DNA of 64,000 bases from assembly GCA_026119935.1 (NCBI GenBank), contig JALRMH010000033.1, forward strand, positions 186,001 to 250,000. The letters are read 5' to 3'. Position 1 is the first letter of the stretch, and every line of letters begins with the position of its first letter. This document shows positions 22,624-33,799 of the stretch, piece by piece. The notes below the pieces were generated by a model. The model had not been told where the DNA came from, did not search any database, and saw nothing but the letters and a program-made list of their open reading frames with translations. The DNA is from Endothia cerciana (lineage: Eukaryota; Ascomycota; Sordariomycetes; Diaporthales; Cryphonectriaceae). A program made the position numbers and the translations under genes.

Positions 22624-22742
22624 ACATACAACACCGGGTATTCGCTAATGGTCACCCACTTAACTACTAATCCAGCGGTTAGTGGCTTATTTGGGGGGGA
22701 GCAGACGGGATCCCAAGTTCTCCACTACCTATGGCCGTATGT
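22624..22742 (-). rRNA. Dispersed 5S ribosomal RNA gene (variant)
   Basis: The minus strand from 22742 begins ACATACGGCCATAG and ends GTGTTGTATGT, which pair to form helix I. Length is 119 nt, as expected for 5S rRNA. Internal landmarks are recognisable: AAGCCACTAACC, and GATTAGTAGTTAAGTGGGT followed by GACC. Helix II reads GGTAGTGG with CCACTAACC. This departs from the usual fungal GGGTGTGG/CCACACGCC on both sides yet still pairs, suggesting matched change. A run of five T on the minus strand (22620-22624) at the 3' end suits RNA polymerase III termination. It may be a divergent functional copy or a young pseudogene, as dispersed fungal 5S families contain both. Confidence 0.8.
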
Positions 22743-24191
22743 GCAAGGTCTGGCACATTGCAGCATTACATAGCACAATGTGGCTTATGGAATTACTTGG
22801 GATAATATCCTGATCAGGCAGGCGGGTGTGTGGGTAAGCAGAGCCCAATTGCTTGCACAGTGCAGTCAGTTATCAGAGCCAGACGTAGATGGCCTCTGGC
22901 AACACATACACTAGATACCTAAGTAGGAATCTTGACTCCGCACTGATTAGGCAACAGTCCAGTATCCCGCAACGCTCACCACTTCGTTTAGTGGTTCGGG
23001 TTCTTTTTGGTTTCACTTTCTTCTTTTTTTTAAAAAAAAAAAAAAATAGGGAGGGGGTTAAAAGAGTCCACTCTGACTGCCCGGCCCTCTCTCGTACTTG
23101 CGACCTTCGAATCCCTCTTTCCCCTCCTGGCACCCCAAGAGATGGAAAAAATGATCGAAGTATATATAAGCTCTACGCCTTGACTTCAATCTATCCTCAT
23201 CGAAAAGTGGCTAAGCTACAATGAGGTGATCAAGATAGCTCAGCCGCAGTCCACTTTATTTGTGAACGAGTTGGCCGGCTCTTGCATTTTTCTGGTCATC
23301 AGCTCAGCTCTCTTGGCCTACGGCGGCGTGCGGTAGACTGCAGTAATCTGGGGAGTCCAGGCTCACTTCTCAGCTTGGACAGTAATTAACACGAATTTTT
23401 GGGATTTTATTCAAATTTTTGTTCTTTCATAGTAATAGCTAGCAACAACACGCGCACACCAGAATTCCCGCCTGCTGACAGAGGAAACATTCCCGGACTG
23501 CTGGACCAACGGCTGGATCAGTACTTGAAGTACGCCCGCTCGCACTTTAGTCGACTCCCAGGTTCTTCGTAGAATGGTCGGCAGCCCCTCTCGTCGAGAG
23601 TTCATGTGGCGTTTATCCAGCCTCGCGCTCGGCCGCTAATGAATAGATTCTGCCCCAAGTCGCCAAGCTATGACACGAGCATAAGCTTTGCTGGGACAGG
23701 TCAAGCCTTTAAGGGTGGCCTTGTCGACCTGGAGCCCCCGTCTCCAGGCATTAGTTCACGGGCGTTCCTGGCTCGATTTGTGGTGCCCAATCAAGCTCTG
23801 GGTCTCGAGACGTTAGCACGCGACTGAGGGTCTAGATCAGGGACTATGAAGACGCTCGGGCGTTCAGGTGGAGAGGTATTGTTCTTGTACGAGACCTCGG
23901 TGATTAGGAGGCACAGCAATCGTATCAGCTTATGCATCTAGAAGTCTACAGGCGGATACACTGATGCCTCCTAGCAACGAAATGTGGCGGCCTCTGCCGC
24001 CGAAATAGCATCAGAGCGGGAAAAGGGTGGGGTCCACTGTATAAGAGACGGTCGTGACCTTGAAGGAGGGGGGTTCTCAAAATTACCACGTATTGATGAT
24101 CCTCCACAGAGTCAGAAGCTGCCGATCTTCATCTTCTCGCCGCTCCAGAAGGACATCAACCAGCCCAGCATCCTGATTACGACAGCCCGAG
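22743..24191. other. Gene-poor region with A/T runs
   Basis: Contains a T-run joined to an A14-type run near 23022-23046 and a TATATATAA tract at about 23160-23168. A segment at 23095-23125 has a CTTCGAATCC motif resembling a tRNA B box, but no cloverleaf can be drawn. No gene supported. Confidence 0.45.
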
Positions 24192-24676
24192 ATGAACCTC
24201 CGAACCTCTCTTGTCTCCGGCCTTCTTGTCGTACTAGGGGGCAGCGACGTCGCCTCTGCGGTCTGCTCAGGGACTGTTCTTGCCGTAGGAACTCCAGCTA
24301 ACTCCGGCACCGCGAAGACATGTACATATACCTGTGGAGGCAGATTCTCAACCAACATTCATCACCACTCACAGAAACCACAGACAAGATCTATGATGCG
24401 AGTTGCAACACAGTCCAGACTCTTTCGGTCCTCGACACGCCGGGGATCTGCGACTCGCAATTCTTCCGGTGCGCTACTGGCACGACGACCCTTGCAGTGT
24501 ACGACGACCCTACGACGGGCTTGTCGTACACCTGCACAGCTGATACGACCACGGAGAGCTGCGGGTCTGACACGGTTTCTTTCTGCGTGAGTTGCCTTCG
24601 TCATCTTGCCTTGCTGCGACTCGAGACTGACTTGCGCCTGGCTGTATAGTGTACCTACGGTTACCCTGCAGAATAA
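24192..24676 (+). CDS. Small secreted cysteine-rich protein candidate
   Basis: Predicted CDS join(24192..24333, 24384..24586, 24650..24676), about 123 residues. The N-terminus is a clear signal peptide (MNLRTSLVSGLLVVLGGSDV then ASA), followed by a small Thr-rich, Cys-rich mature domain. Visible pieces include CSGTVLAVGTPANSGTAKTC, ASCNTVQTLSVLDTPGICDS, FFRCATGTTTLAVYDD, SYTCTADTTTESCGSD and the final CTYGYPAE. The last intron (GTGAGT..TATAG) is well supported. The first is uncertain because its donor is weak (GTGGAG) and two acceptors are possible. Size, Cys content and gene-poor setting resemble fungal effector-like or cell-surface proteins. No known family is recognised and no activity is assigned. 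Confidence 0.55.
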
Positions 24677-24919
24677 TGATCATACGTCGCCGAGGAGCTT
24701 TCTAGAACCAGATAACCTAGGGACAACGTGCAGGAGATCAGAGGGATGAATAGGCATTGAAGCGTGCAAAGCATATTCTCGTTGTCATCTCATCAACAAC
24801 ATATTCTCGTCGAGCAGGGTCTCTGGCCGTATTGACCTACGTAATTAATACTTTTTTGCATAAACAAATAAGAATGTAAAGATAAATTGCGCTATTCAGC
24901 GTGACCTGTTTTATAACTA

Positions 24920-25177
24920 TTATGCAGGCAACTCGCCGTGGAATCCATTCATTTGGACGTGGTGAGGGCGACATTGACCGTAGCGAAGAAATTCGTCCCC
25001 ATGCTCGAGAAGCCGACCGATCAACCAATCGGCATAGCACTCCATCGGTGTATCCCAAGTAGTTCTGTGTATTTGATGACCAGCCCCGTTGTCTCTGATC
25101 TGCTTTGAGCCGTGTCGCGGCCCAGGGGCACAAAGACCTTCCTGAGGGCACGGGACGAGCCGAAGAGCCTCGTTCAT
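24920..25177 (-). pseudogene. Coding-like minus-strand frame, possible gene remnant
   Basis: An ATG at 25177 opens an 85-residue frame containing DNGAGHQIHRTTWDTPMECY and ADWLIGRLLEHGDEFLRYG. These have the mix of residues expected of a folded protein rather than random translation. There is no clear promoter, intron or family match. It may be the remains of a longer gene. Confidence 0.22.
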
Positions 25178-25824
25178 TGTGAATATAGGCTTTCTCCGTC
25201 TCGGACGACTCCAAGCACAAGGCAGTGGCCTCTCGAATTTCACCGTAACGAACAAGAGCACAAGTAGGCCTCAGACTTGAGCAAGCAGGGTCCTCAAACA
25301 AAGTGTCGGTTAGACTCTGATCAAGCTGATTGTGGGAAGCCGTTTAGGGGGCTCATATTTCATTATACTAGACTGTCTGCAACAAGAAAGAATGGTCTGG
25401 GAAAGGTCAAGTGGCGGGAGATATTCCGATGGTAACTCAGTGCAGCATTGCAACCCCTACGATCTGTGTGCCATTGTCTTCTGACACTCACACCTCCCTG
25501 TCCGAGTACGTAGATGGAACCATCCGCACGTCCTGTCGCCTAGCTTCCCACTCTTCTAGTGTTTCGTACCCCATCCCACGTCAAGCGCTCATTGCTCCTG
25601 CATGCGCTTTTCTCGGCCTCATGCTGGCTTGCTGGCACTTACATATCCTCGGTCTGTCTGCAATAGTGGTTGCATTGTGTGATTGGAAAGGAGGCACCAG
25701 GCTGAGCGCGTGACTGAGAACAGGCTGGAGTTCGAGAGTGTGGAGAGGCCGTCGCCTGCGAGGCAGCCGCCCCCATGGTTGTGGTATAGACAATGGGACA
25801 CCACAAGGCGCGGATCCAGCAATT

Positions 25825-26148
25825 CTAGCCGAGATTCAGCAAATCGGCCATCTCTTCTAGGTTGGCCTTACCAGTGTTGACTTGTTTGTCCCTTTCGTCG
25901 TTTGAAAGCGTTTCCTCGTCGTGGAAGATGGTAGCTAGGGGGTCGGGGGCTGGTGAAGGGTCTAGAAAGCCCTCGAGCATCTGCCAGTCCTCTTCGTACA
26001 GCTGCGTCTCGTTCCGGCCAAACGTGCCGCCTTGGGGGCTCAGGTCATCGTTGAAGTCGTCCAGAGACACGGTTTCGGTACTCTCATTGACCTTATCGTG
26101 ACCGTCTGGTGGTTCTGTCATCGGAAGCGAAGGGATATGTTGGTTCAT
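25825..26148 (-). CDS. Small acidic orphan protein
   Basis: Single-exon frame of 107 residues from the ATG at 26148 (an upstream GTG at 26160 is not used as start). It is strongly acidic and polar, for example STETVSLDDFNDDLSPQGG and LYEEDWQMLEGFLDPSPAP. It has no signal peptide, membrane segment or cysteine motif. Acidic stretches with scattered bulky residues resemble transcription activation domains, but no DNA-binding part is present. A TATAAAG box lies about 160 bp upstream on the same strand, which supports transcription. Family unknown. Confidence 0.4.
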   Translation of the reverse strand: MNQHIPSLPMTEPPDGHDKVNESTETVSLDDFNDDLSPQGGTFGRNETQLYEEDWQMLEGFLDPSPAPDPLATIFHDEETLSNDERDKQVNTGKANLEEMADLLNLG

Positions 26149-26306
26149 ACTGTGATACACTTGGCGCTAAGCTGCTGTCTCTGATTTTTGGGATGTGGGT
26201 ATTTTGTCGCGCGCAAGCAAATTATGACTTCAGCTAGACTATCGGTACCAGGTGAAATGGCGAAAGATGAGTAGAACAAGTTGAGAAGTGAGATCCAGAG
26301 ACCGCT

Positions 26307-26313
26307 CTTTATA
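26307..26313 (-). promoter_or_regulatory. TATA box (TATAAAG) upstream of the acidic orphan gene
   Basis: Minus-strand TATAAAG about 160 bp before the ATG at 26148. Position fits a core promoter. Confidence 0.4.
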
Positions 26314-28899
26314 GTAGGGAGGGTCTCTCAGTAGGAATGGGCCCAAACGCTGCTCAACAATATTGCTGGGATGTTTAGCCAAAGTGATTTCCTGACACTG
26401 TGAGATATGACTCTTCTATTCTTTCTCGGTCGACTGTTGTCTTCCCACTCTCACTTCAGTGCCTCGCAAATAAATAATTGTAGTGAATGGACTTGCGGAG
26501 AAGGCCCTTGTCCTGTATTAAAAAAGACCCTGGCCTGTTACGCATCGCTGCCTGTCGCTTCAGGCGCCCCTTGGGCGGAGATTTGCGCGTGTAAAGCTAT
26601 TATTGTACTTCGGTAAATGACGATCAGGAAAGTAGATATATTCATCGTTATCGAGAACTTGGGAATCTTCGTTAAGCACTTGAGCTCTTCCATCTGGAGT
26701 GTCCCTGACACTGATGTCCGTGGTATGTCACCATTCACATCTCCCGTCCATCTCATCACGAGCAACTTATGCCCTGGAGCGCAAGGTCAGGACCTTCCGG
26801 TAAACGATCAAGGTCTACCCCGGCGGGGCGATCAACCGATCACAATGCGCGGCGGACAAAGGAATCGAACGTCTGAAACCTGGCTGGCGGTGCGCCTGTG
26901 CTGGGTTGTCTCATAATGGCTTTAGCAATGCGAGGGCTCGAATGACGCAGGAGATCGCTAGCATTCTCAACAGGGTCTATGATGGAGGTTCGTACCCATC
27001 CTTACGTCTAGCTTGGCTGCGAGACCGCACAGCTCGAAAATACAAAACCTGTCTGATAGTTGGAAGCAGCATGAATTCGAGATGGGTCCCTCTGCAGCGT
27101 GCGGATGAAAGGGTCGGCCGTTTCCCCATGGCGATCAGAAATAGAGTGATAGTGGGGATGAACTCAGATCTCGATGGTAGCATATATTCGAAAGAGGCAA
27201 GATAGGTTGTTCGGGTCCCCAATGAGCCTCGAGGCAGGAGCCTCAAACAAACTCCAGCAATAATTAGTCATTGAACTAAGTCCACGATGTGCAACCAGCG
27301 CTTTCGCCCATCGCAATGCCAGCCCTTGCCCAACAGAAGAGGTATGGTGATATATCAACCACCGATAGATGAAATTAGAAGAGAAGGAGAAGGAGATTGT
27401 GTAGAGGGTGTTTAGAAGAAGAGCTTGTGGCTCGCCTGCATTTTTTGTCGTCTTGTGAACGAGGGGAGCTCGCGTCGCAATTTCTGAAGGACCTCGATAT
27501 GTTTTCCTATAAGCATGCTCTGGCACCAGGTGGAGGGACGAATTGCAGCCTCCAGAAGCCTTACCTCTTTACACGTTCCTTTGCAAAGGCGAACTCGTTT
27601 CCTCGCATGCCCATACAAGTGGGTGGTTGACTTCCAAACCATATCCTCTGCTCATTGCGGCACTCGGCCTTTTACATATTTTCATCTTTGCCTCTGCGAG
27701 ATCGGGCAGCCGAGCCGTATACAATTCATTGCACCACCGCTCTTGAACTTGAAATATGGTGCGTGGTCGGGTGGATGGAATAACTCCAGGTCGCTCAACC
27801 AGCTTGCCGACGACAGGAAGTCACATCAAACCAAGATCCAACCAGGTCAAGGTCCGAGGGCAGCCCTCTGTGCGTGGTAGACTACCCCTTCGGACGGCTC
27901 GTCCGTCATCAAAAAAAAACTATCAAAGGCACACAACAAGCAGGCTCGCTTTATCGCAAGAGCCGGCCGACACCAAAGGCAGGAAGCCCGGCCGGCGTAG
28001 AAACCTGGCTCACTGTAGGAGGCAGATGCCACGAAGTGGAGACGACTGGACTACATCCTCGAGGAGGGCCTGGAGCTATCCTGCGGCCCCTACTTTGGCC
28101 GCCAAGTGAGCACTTCTTAGTCAGCGCCTTAGGGGTGGGTAATGGGAAAGGAGAGCGTCGGAGCAGGACTGTATAAGCTCCACTGGAATTTGAAAGTGTG
28201 CCGGGGGGGAACAGGGCACCACACTCCCCGCGGGGGGTGAAGGGAGTACAGGAGACAGAGAGAAGGGGGAAGGAATGAGAAGGGAGGGGGAGGGAGAGAT
28301 AGGGGAAAACTCGGAGGCTACGTGAGACACAGTCGCGACACGGAAGAGTAGGTCAAGATGCACACACACCCCCGCCCGTGAAGACCCAAGGGATGTTCAG
28401 AGAGATGGACAAAGCACTGTCGCAGGCGGCGTAGGCGAGACAGCTGTCGAGGGGGCAGCGTAGCGGGAGGCTGTCGTCCGCTGGCGCCGGTCATGGGAGC
28501 AGCCAGCGTCGCCAGCCCGGGTCGCCGCCGGCCTTGTCGTGTCGTCGTTTCGTTCCACGAGCAGAAACCCTGCACGCAATGGGTTCTGGAATGTGGAGAG
28601 GCGGTGCAGAAATCCGGGGTAAAAAGTGCGCTACTGTAACCCTGTTCCCCAGGAACGCTGCAACGCGGCACGCGGCTCAGCGTGGCCCTGGTCGTCCAGG
28701 TGGGACACCGCCGACAAGCCTCCCCTGACGAATGCTGGCAGCACGTGAACATTTCGTGGACAAAGTATTACCTAAAAACGACCGGCTGGCATCGGTTCCC
28801 CAACACATGCACAGGTCTTTTCCTGCCATGCTTTCGTCCTCGTGAGGCGACCGACGGCTCGTCCATCTCGACTGCTAGCTAGCAAGGCGACTGACTAGA
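26314..28899. other. Gene-poor region, no gene seen
   Basis: Less GC-rich than flanking coding blocks, with only short open frames on both strands and no splice-linked extension. A TCTCATAA core at 26909 recalls a Met tRNA anticodon loop, but arms do not pair. No transposon ends or long repeats were recognised by eye. Confidence 0.4.
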
Positions 28900-29461
28900 C
28901 TAGTCTGGTCGCAAAGGAGAAGGGGGCTGGAGGCTGGACAGATGGGCGCCGCGCGCTGGTGACTGCGAGATCGCTCCTGCGTAGCAGAGTGCTCCCGTAT
29001 CGGAGGCGGATGTGGCGGATCTCGTTGACCAAACGGGGCTGACATCGGATTCCGAGTCGGACAAGGCTGTGGTCACCGGTGAGCCGAGAGCCACGTCCGC
29101 CAGCCTAGTGGCGGCGCGCTGGGCGAGCTTTGCGATATCGCAGCCCGCCGCCGCCGTCCTAATTCCAGTGCCCACCCGACGGGGAGGTTGATCTTGAAAG
29201 TCTCGCCGGCCACTGCCCGAGATGAGAGGACCGCCCGGTGGCCCTCAGGGTCCTCGAGCTGTCCCGAATACTCCCGATGTCCCTGGTGGCATTGCAGTCG
29301 TATGCGCCACGAGCACACAATGCCCGCTCATCTCCGTGCGAGGTGACGCGGCGCGAGGCGAGGCTGCCGGTGCAGATCAAGCTCGAGATGAGCTCGACAC
29401 CGCCGCCAATGGCCGTCGGAGATGGTGGGCGGAAGCTGATGGGTGCAGGACGTGCTGTCAT
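28900..29461 (-). other. Coding-like minus-strand segments in shifting frames
   Basis: Three overlapping minus-strand frames look protein-like in turn: MTARPAPISFRPPSPTAIGG from 29461, then GHRAVLSSRAVAGETFKINL, then GCDIAKLAQRAATRLADVAL. No convincing intron joins them. This may be an unrecognised multi-exon gene or a frameshifted relic. Confidence 0.2.
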
Positions 29462-30584
29462 GATGAGACAAGATAGGACAGGCACGGACAGGGCAGCAAT
29501 ACACATTCATGGAGTGTCTTCAGGGAGAGATATTCGTCATTGGCATGCAAGATGATATGAGCGTTTCGCGATGGAGGTTGACATTCGTTGGTGGAGCCCT
29601 CTGCGAAGGGCCATGTCAGAACCCCTCTGGCCAGTAGGAGGGCATGCCTACCGCCCCACCTGCCCACCACTGGCACTAAGCTTATGGGGCTACAGTGACC
29701 CTGCAAGCCCTGCCAGAGGCCAAGATTCAGCCTCCTGTCGCCGCTGTTTGCGCAACCCTTGTTGGCACCTAGACCACATGACAGGGTCGGCCGTCTCGCC
29801 TCCTTTCTTCCCTCCGCTCTGGATGATGCACCTCTGGCTGGAGGGCCCGTGTCGCCCACAGGATGCTTGATTGCATTGTCTGCTCCGAGGAGATGCCATC
29901 CCTGTGTCAAATGGGCAGGAAGTTGGGTGCCGTGGCCTGGGGTGCAATGCCCGGTCGGTCTTGTGTTGCAGGGCGGCTCGAGTCGGATGTGATGTGCGGT
30001 TGACAAAGAGATACTCAATGCTGTGGCTTTCCTTGGTTTCTATTACTCAATCCTCAGGTAACAACAGTCCTGCCGGCATGATTCACCCCCCTCGCCGTCG
30101 CAATGTTTTTGTCCTCCCGTGTCCGTCTCGCTGCTACCAGGCCTACACGCGAGACCCTCGTCGATGTGATGTGACAGCACGTCTCTCCTTTCCATGCTGT
30201 TTTATAGGCTGAGGGTCTGCCGCCATTCCACACCTGCACATGTTCACCATATGTGCATCTGCCTCGCCATCCTCGCCGGTCAATCCTTCCTGCTTTCTCA
30301 CCACTGGCATATCTGGTCAACCCTACTCGCCCAGCCCCAGCGTCCCTCTCTCCGTGCCCTGCCTGGCCCCCGTGTATGACCTCCTCATACATACGGTAGC
30401 CCCCATAAACCTCAGCGTCACACTCACCATCCTCCTTCGACGGTATCACGGCCTTTGGGTTTATTCACCTACCCCCCTTCCCCGCAACTCCTCCTCGTTG
30501 TTTTTACCTAAGATCCCCTTCTACTTGACTAATAGAAAAAGAGTCCATACCTCCGCCCTCGCTGCTCATGTGAAACCCTTGACC

Positions 30585-30627
<43 letters not shown>

Positions 30628-30735
30628 CTCCCCTTCTGGGCCTGGGACACCTCTGAGACCTCCCCTCCCGGTTTGCTCCGTGCCTTCAGCTACGTCTCCT
30701 CCACCTGCACCGAGATCCACACTTCCTGGCAAGCA
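29462..30735. other. Intergenic region and promoter of the LRR/F-box-like gene
   Basis: The right half is CT-rich and leader-like. A 40-nt AC microsatellite lies about 110 bp before the next ATG. No gene supported. Confidence 0.5.
30586..30625. repeat. AC/CA dinucleotide microsatellite, 20 units
   Basis: Uninterrupted 40-nt AC repeat in the probable 5' leader or core promoter of the following gene. Confidence 0.95.
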
Positions 30736-32676
30736 ATGGCGGTCGCAGAGATAGGAGTGACACCTCCCCACCAAGGGAGGAAGGGCCGGCCTGCCAGCTA
30801 CAAATCCAGCGCTGGGCTCCCAGGCGAGGCCTGGCCCCCTGACACCCCCAAGGACTCCAACGGCCGCTCCTCCTTCTCCTCCATAAGGGAAGACGACACG
30901 GACCTCGCCCAAGCCTTCACAGCATCCAAGGTCTCCCGCTACAGCCACCAGCCGGAATCGGCGTTCGACGACCCTCGGCCACCAATGGGTACCATGGTTC
31001 AGCACGCCGAGTTCCTCCCACCCGTCACCCGGCCCGACAGTCGGCTGCATGGCAACTGGTACCCGGCCGACAACTTCAGAGGATGGAAGCAGATCAACGT
31101 CAAGGGGAGGCTGGCGAGCAGGAGCTTTGGTGACCTCCACCTCATGAGCCTGGCCTGGACCACCCACTCGAACGATGCCACCAAGGATCGGCGGCCGTCT
31201 GGCAACGCCCCCGGCGACGCCCCCGTCGAGAGGCTCCCCCTCGAGCTCCTGAGCGGCATCATCGGGCTCCTTGTGATCGATATCCCTCCGAACAGCTTGA
31301 CTAAGCGGAACATCGATCTCATGTCCCTGCTGCTCACTTCGAAGAAGATCCACGGGGCCACGCTCGTCACCCTCTACCGCCAGGTCACCATCCCTCACTC
31401 GGCCATCTTCAAGAAGTTCCTCAGCCATGTCGCCTCGCATGCTGCCCTGGGGACCTTGGTCCGGAGGTTCGACTTCTCTCACTTCAATCCGAGCATGATG
31501 TTCAGCACCGCCAGCGAGCGCTCGCTCGCTCAGAACCTGACGGCGACCACTCTTCTCCAGGCCTTGGAGCTGACACCTCACCTCCAGGAGTTTCTGGCTC
31601 AGGAGCATATCGACGGCGACATCGACGCACGAGTCCTGCGGAAACTCTTTTTCGGCCTAGATAGGATCGCTGCTCTGGACTTCTGCGGCTGCACCTCGCC
31701 AGCGTTCCGCTCTGCATTTGTGGATGCCCTCCCCCCGGCAGACTGGGCAGCAGACCTGGTCCTGAAGCGGCTGTCGCTGCACAAATGTACTACGCTGCCC
31801 GGCGCCGTCTTCGAGAGCCTCCTCCCGCGCCTGCCTCACCTCACACACCTCGACGCGGCCGGGACGCGCATCACAGACACCGCGCTGGCTTCCATCCCTC
31901 ACACCGCGCGGGTAACGCACCTGAACCTCGCCAAGTGCAGCAACCTCTCCGCAGACGCCATCATCACCTTCCTGTCGGCTCATCCTGCCGTGGCCAGCCC
32001 TCATGCTCCGGCGACGAGCAGCCTGGCCTGGCTATCCCTGTCCACGGACGCCAGCACGCACGAGACCTTTGACGAGGACGCCATCACGCGGCTCCTGGCA
32101 GTCCTCCCCAGATCTCTCAAATCCCTCTCCCTCAAGGGCAGCAGGATGAGCACCGCTCACATCCCCCTCCTGTTGCCCCTCACCAAACACCTCGAGGAGC
32201 TCGCACTGGGCCGCGGCCTCAACATAACCGACACCAACGCGCTATTCACACCCGGCACTGCCCCGTCCGGCATCCCGGGGGCGATGGACGTCGACCCCCG
32301 CCCGCCGGCCGAGGAGTGGCAGCCCCACACGCTCCGCTACCTCGACCTCTCGGACCTCTGGTCCACCGAGCTCAGCCTCCCCACGCTCTACGACACCGCC
32401 CAGTGCGCCCTCCTGACCCGCCTCACGGGGCCGCTCGAGGTCCTCGAGGTGTCTGCCGACGTCGGCCGCAGGATCAAGGAGGCCCCGCTGCGGCGGCTGG
32501 GGTGGCACCGCAGCGAGGCGGGCACGAGGACGTGGATCGTGCGGGACAGCGCGAGCGGGGGCGAGGCGAGGGCCTGGAAGATGGGCGCCGAGAGCTGGGG
32601 GATGCGCAAGGTGCCCGTGGCGAGGGCGGACGTGGGCGGGATGTATGGGAGCTACATGTTTGCGAGGCGGCTGTGA
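30736..32676 (+). CDS. Leucine-rich-repeat protein with F-box-like N-terminal motif
   Basis: Single exon, 646 residues from the ATG at 30736. The N-terminal 150 residues are disordered. An F-box-like motif follows (VERLPLELLSGIIGLLVIDI, then MSLLLTSKKIHGATLVTLYR). Then a series of degenerate leucine-rich repeats runs to about residue 560, with units such as IAALDFCGCTSPAFRSAF, LPHLTHLDAAGTRITDTALA, VTHLNLAKCSNLSADAIITF and SLKSLSLKGSRMSTAHIPLL. F-box/LRR proteins usually recruit substrates to SCF ubiquitin ligases through Skp1. The motif here is weak, so a plain LRR adaptor is an alternative. The C-terminus is Gly/Arg-rich. The next supported gene downstream is convergent. Confidence 0.75.
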   Translation: MAVAEIGVTPPHQGRKGRPASYKSSAGLPGEAWPPDTPKDSNGRSSFSSIREDDTDLAQAFTASKVSRYSHQPESAFDDPRPPMGTMVQHAEFLPPVTRPDSRLHGNWYPADNFRGWKQINVKGRLASRSFGDLHLMSLAWTTHSNDATKDRRPSGNAPGDAPVERLPLELLSGIIGLLVIDIPPNSLTKRNIDLMSLLLTSKKIHGATLVTLYRQVTIPHSAIFKKFLSHVASHAALGTLVRRFDFSHFNPSMMFSTASERSLAQNLTATTLLQALELTPHLQEFLAQEHIDGDIDARVLRKLFFGLDRIAALDFCGCTSPAFRSAFVDALPPADWAADLVLKRLSLHKCTTLPGAVFESLLPRLPHLTHLDAAGTRITDTALASIPHTARVTHLNLAKCSNLSADAIITFLSAHPAVASPHAPATSSLAWLSLSTDASTHETFDEDAITRLLAVLPRSLKSLSLKGSRMSTAHIPLLLPLTKHLEELALGRGLNITDTNALFTPGTAPSGIPGAMDVDPRPPAEEWQPHTLRYLDLSDLWSTELSLPTLYDTAQCALLTRLTGPLEVLEVSADVGRRIKEAPLRRLGWHRSEAGTRTWIVRDSASGGEARAWKMGAESWGMRKVPVARADVGGMYGSYMFARRL

Positions 32677-33799
32677 GGTACCATACCCGCCGGGCCCAAG
32701 CGCTCAGGGAACACGAGGGGGAAAGAGCTAGACCCTCAGGGCTCGACGAAAACGGGATACTGTCGCCGGTGACAGATACGCTCTGACGTGGGCCCGGAGA
32801 CGGGTTGCCGGGGGGGGGGGATGTCATACCACCAGGACGGCCATGGGGGACTGGTTCACGATTTTTGACTTTTTCCAGCGAGCATTGCAATTCATCGGCA
32901 CCGCGACGGAGTTTAAGGGGGCAACGGATGGACGGGCGGACGGGTCTGAGGAAGAAGAAGAAGAGAAGAAAGGAAAAGTCTGGCTTAGTTCTGGGGAAGG
33001 CGGGCGTCGATGTCGCAAGGGCCATGCATCTTCTAGCGGGCGCACACCCAGCTTTATCTTTCCTTTGCTTGGTTAATTACCTTAAGAGAGAGACCTGGGA
33101 AGGGGGGTGGAGCCTGGCTCGTATACCACAGCACCTTTTTTATCTGTTATTGGTTTCATTCGTGTACCACTTCGCATAACGACACTGTAATGATAGCGCG
33201 CAAGTGAAACCGAGGTCTGCTATTCTTCACAGCAAGGTCCTTTTACTGCGTCATGTTTCGTCATTCACCAGCTTGGACTGCCTTCGAGGCCCTCTCAAAG
33301 ACACCTATGGGACGAGGGGGAAGAGGGGTTGGGTTGGGAGGTGGCTGTCATGGCGTAAGGGGTCGGCGTGTGAATCTCCGGTGATCGAATCGAAACGCCC
33401 ACGTAGTGGATAGTCTCCCCGGTCCGTCTCGGGCGCAGCGATAGCGCGCCAGTACACCTTTCACGGAATCAAGGACAGCTGAAGATCGTGGTTGTCCGAT
33501 ATCATGCTTCGTATCCATCCAGAAATCGTGTCTGCTCCATCTCTAGGGGTAACGTCCCGTTCCGCCACCTCTTTTTAGCTCTAGGTCTCGCGCATGGCTT
33601 TGGTCCGACAGAGCGGAAAGGAGAGAAAAAACGCCATCAGTTCCCACGGGTATCTGTTCCATCTCGCGCCGTCGTCTCTGAATAGTGAAACCCAAGCTCG
33701 CTCTTACCTCCGAATAAGTTCTCATCCAGAATGCTATCGTGTTTGCTCCGAATGAAAATCGTCTGTCCTGTCATAAACAGCAGGTAGGCCATGCTGTCA
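32677..33799. other. Intergenic region between two convergent genes
   Basis: 3' flanks of the LRR and ING genes. Contains G11 at 32810-32820. No gene seen. Confidence 0.6.

Noticed and set aside
23090..23135. tRNA-like B-box motif CTTCGAATCC near a pyrimidine-rich tail
   Set aside because: The required G before TTCGAAT is missing, the T-stem does not pair, and no A box or anticodon arm could be placed.
26840..26950. tRNA-Met-like core TCTCATAA and a GTTCGATTCC motif on the other strand
   Set aside because: Acceptor and T-arm strands do not pair in either orientation, so at best it is chance or a very old relic.
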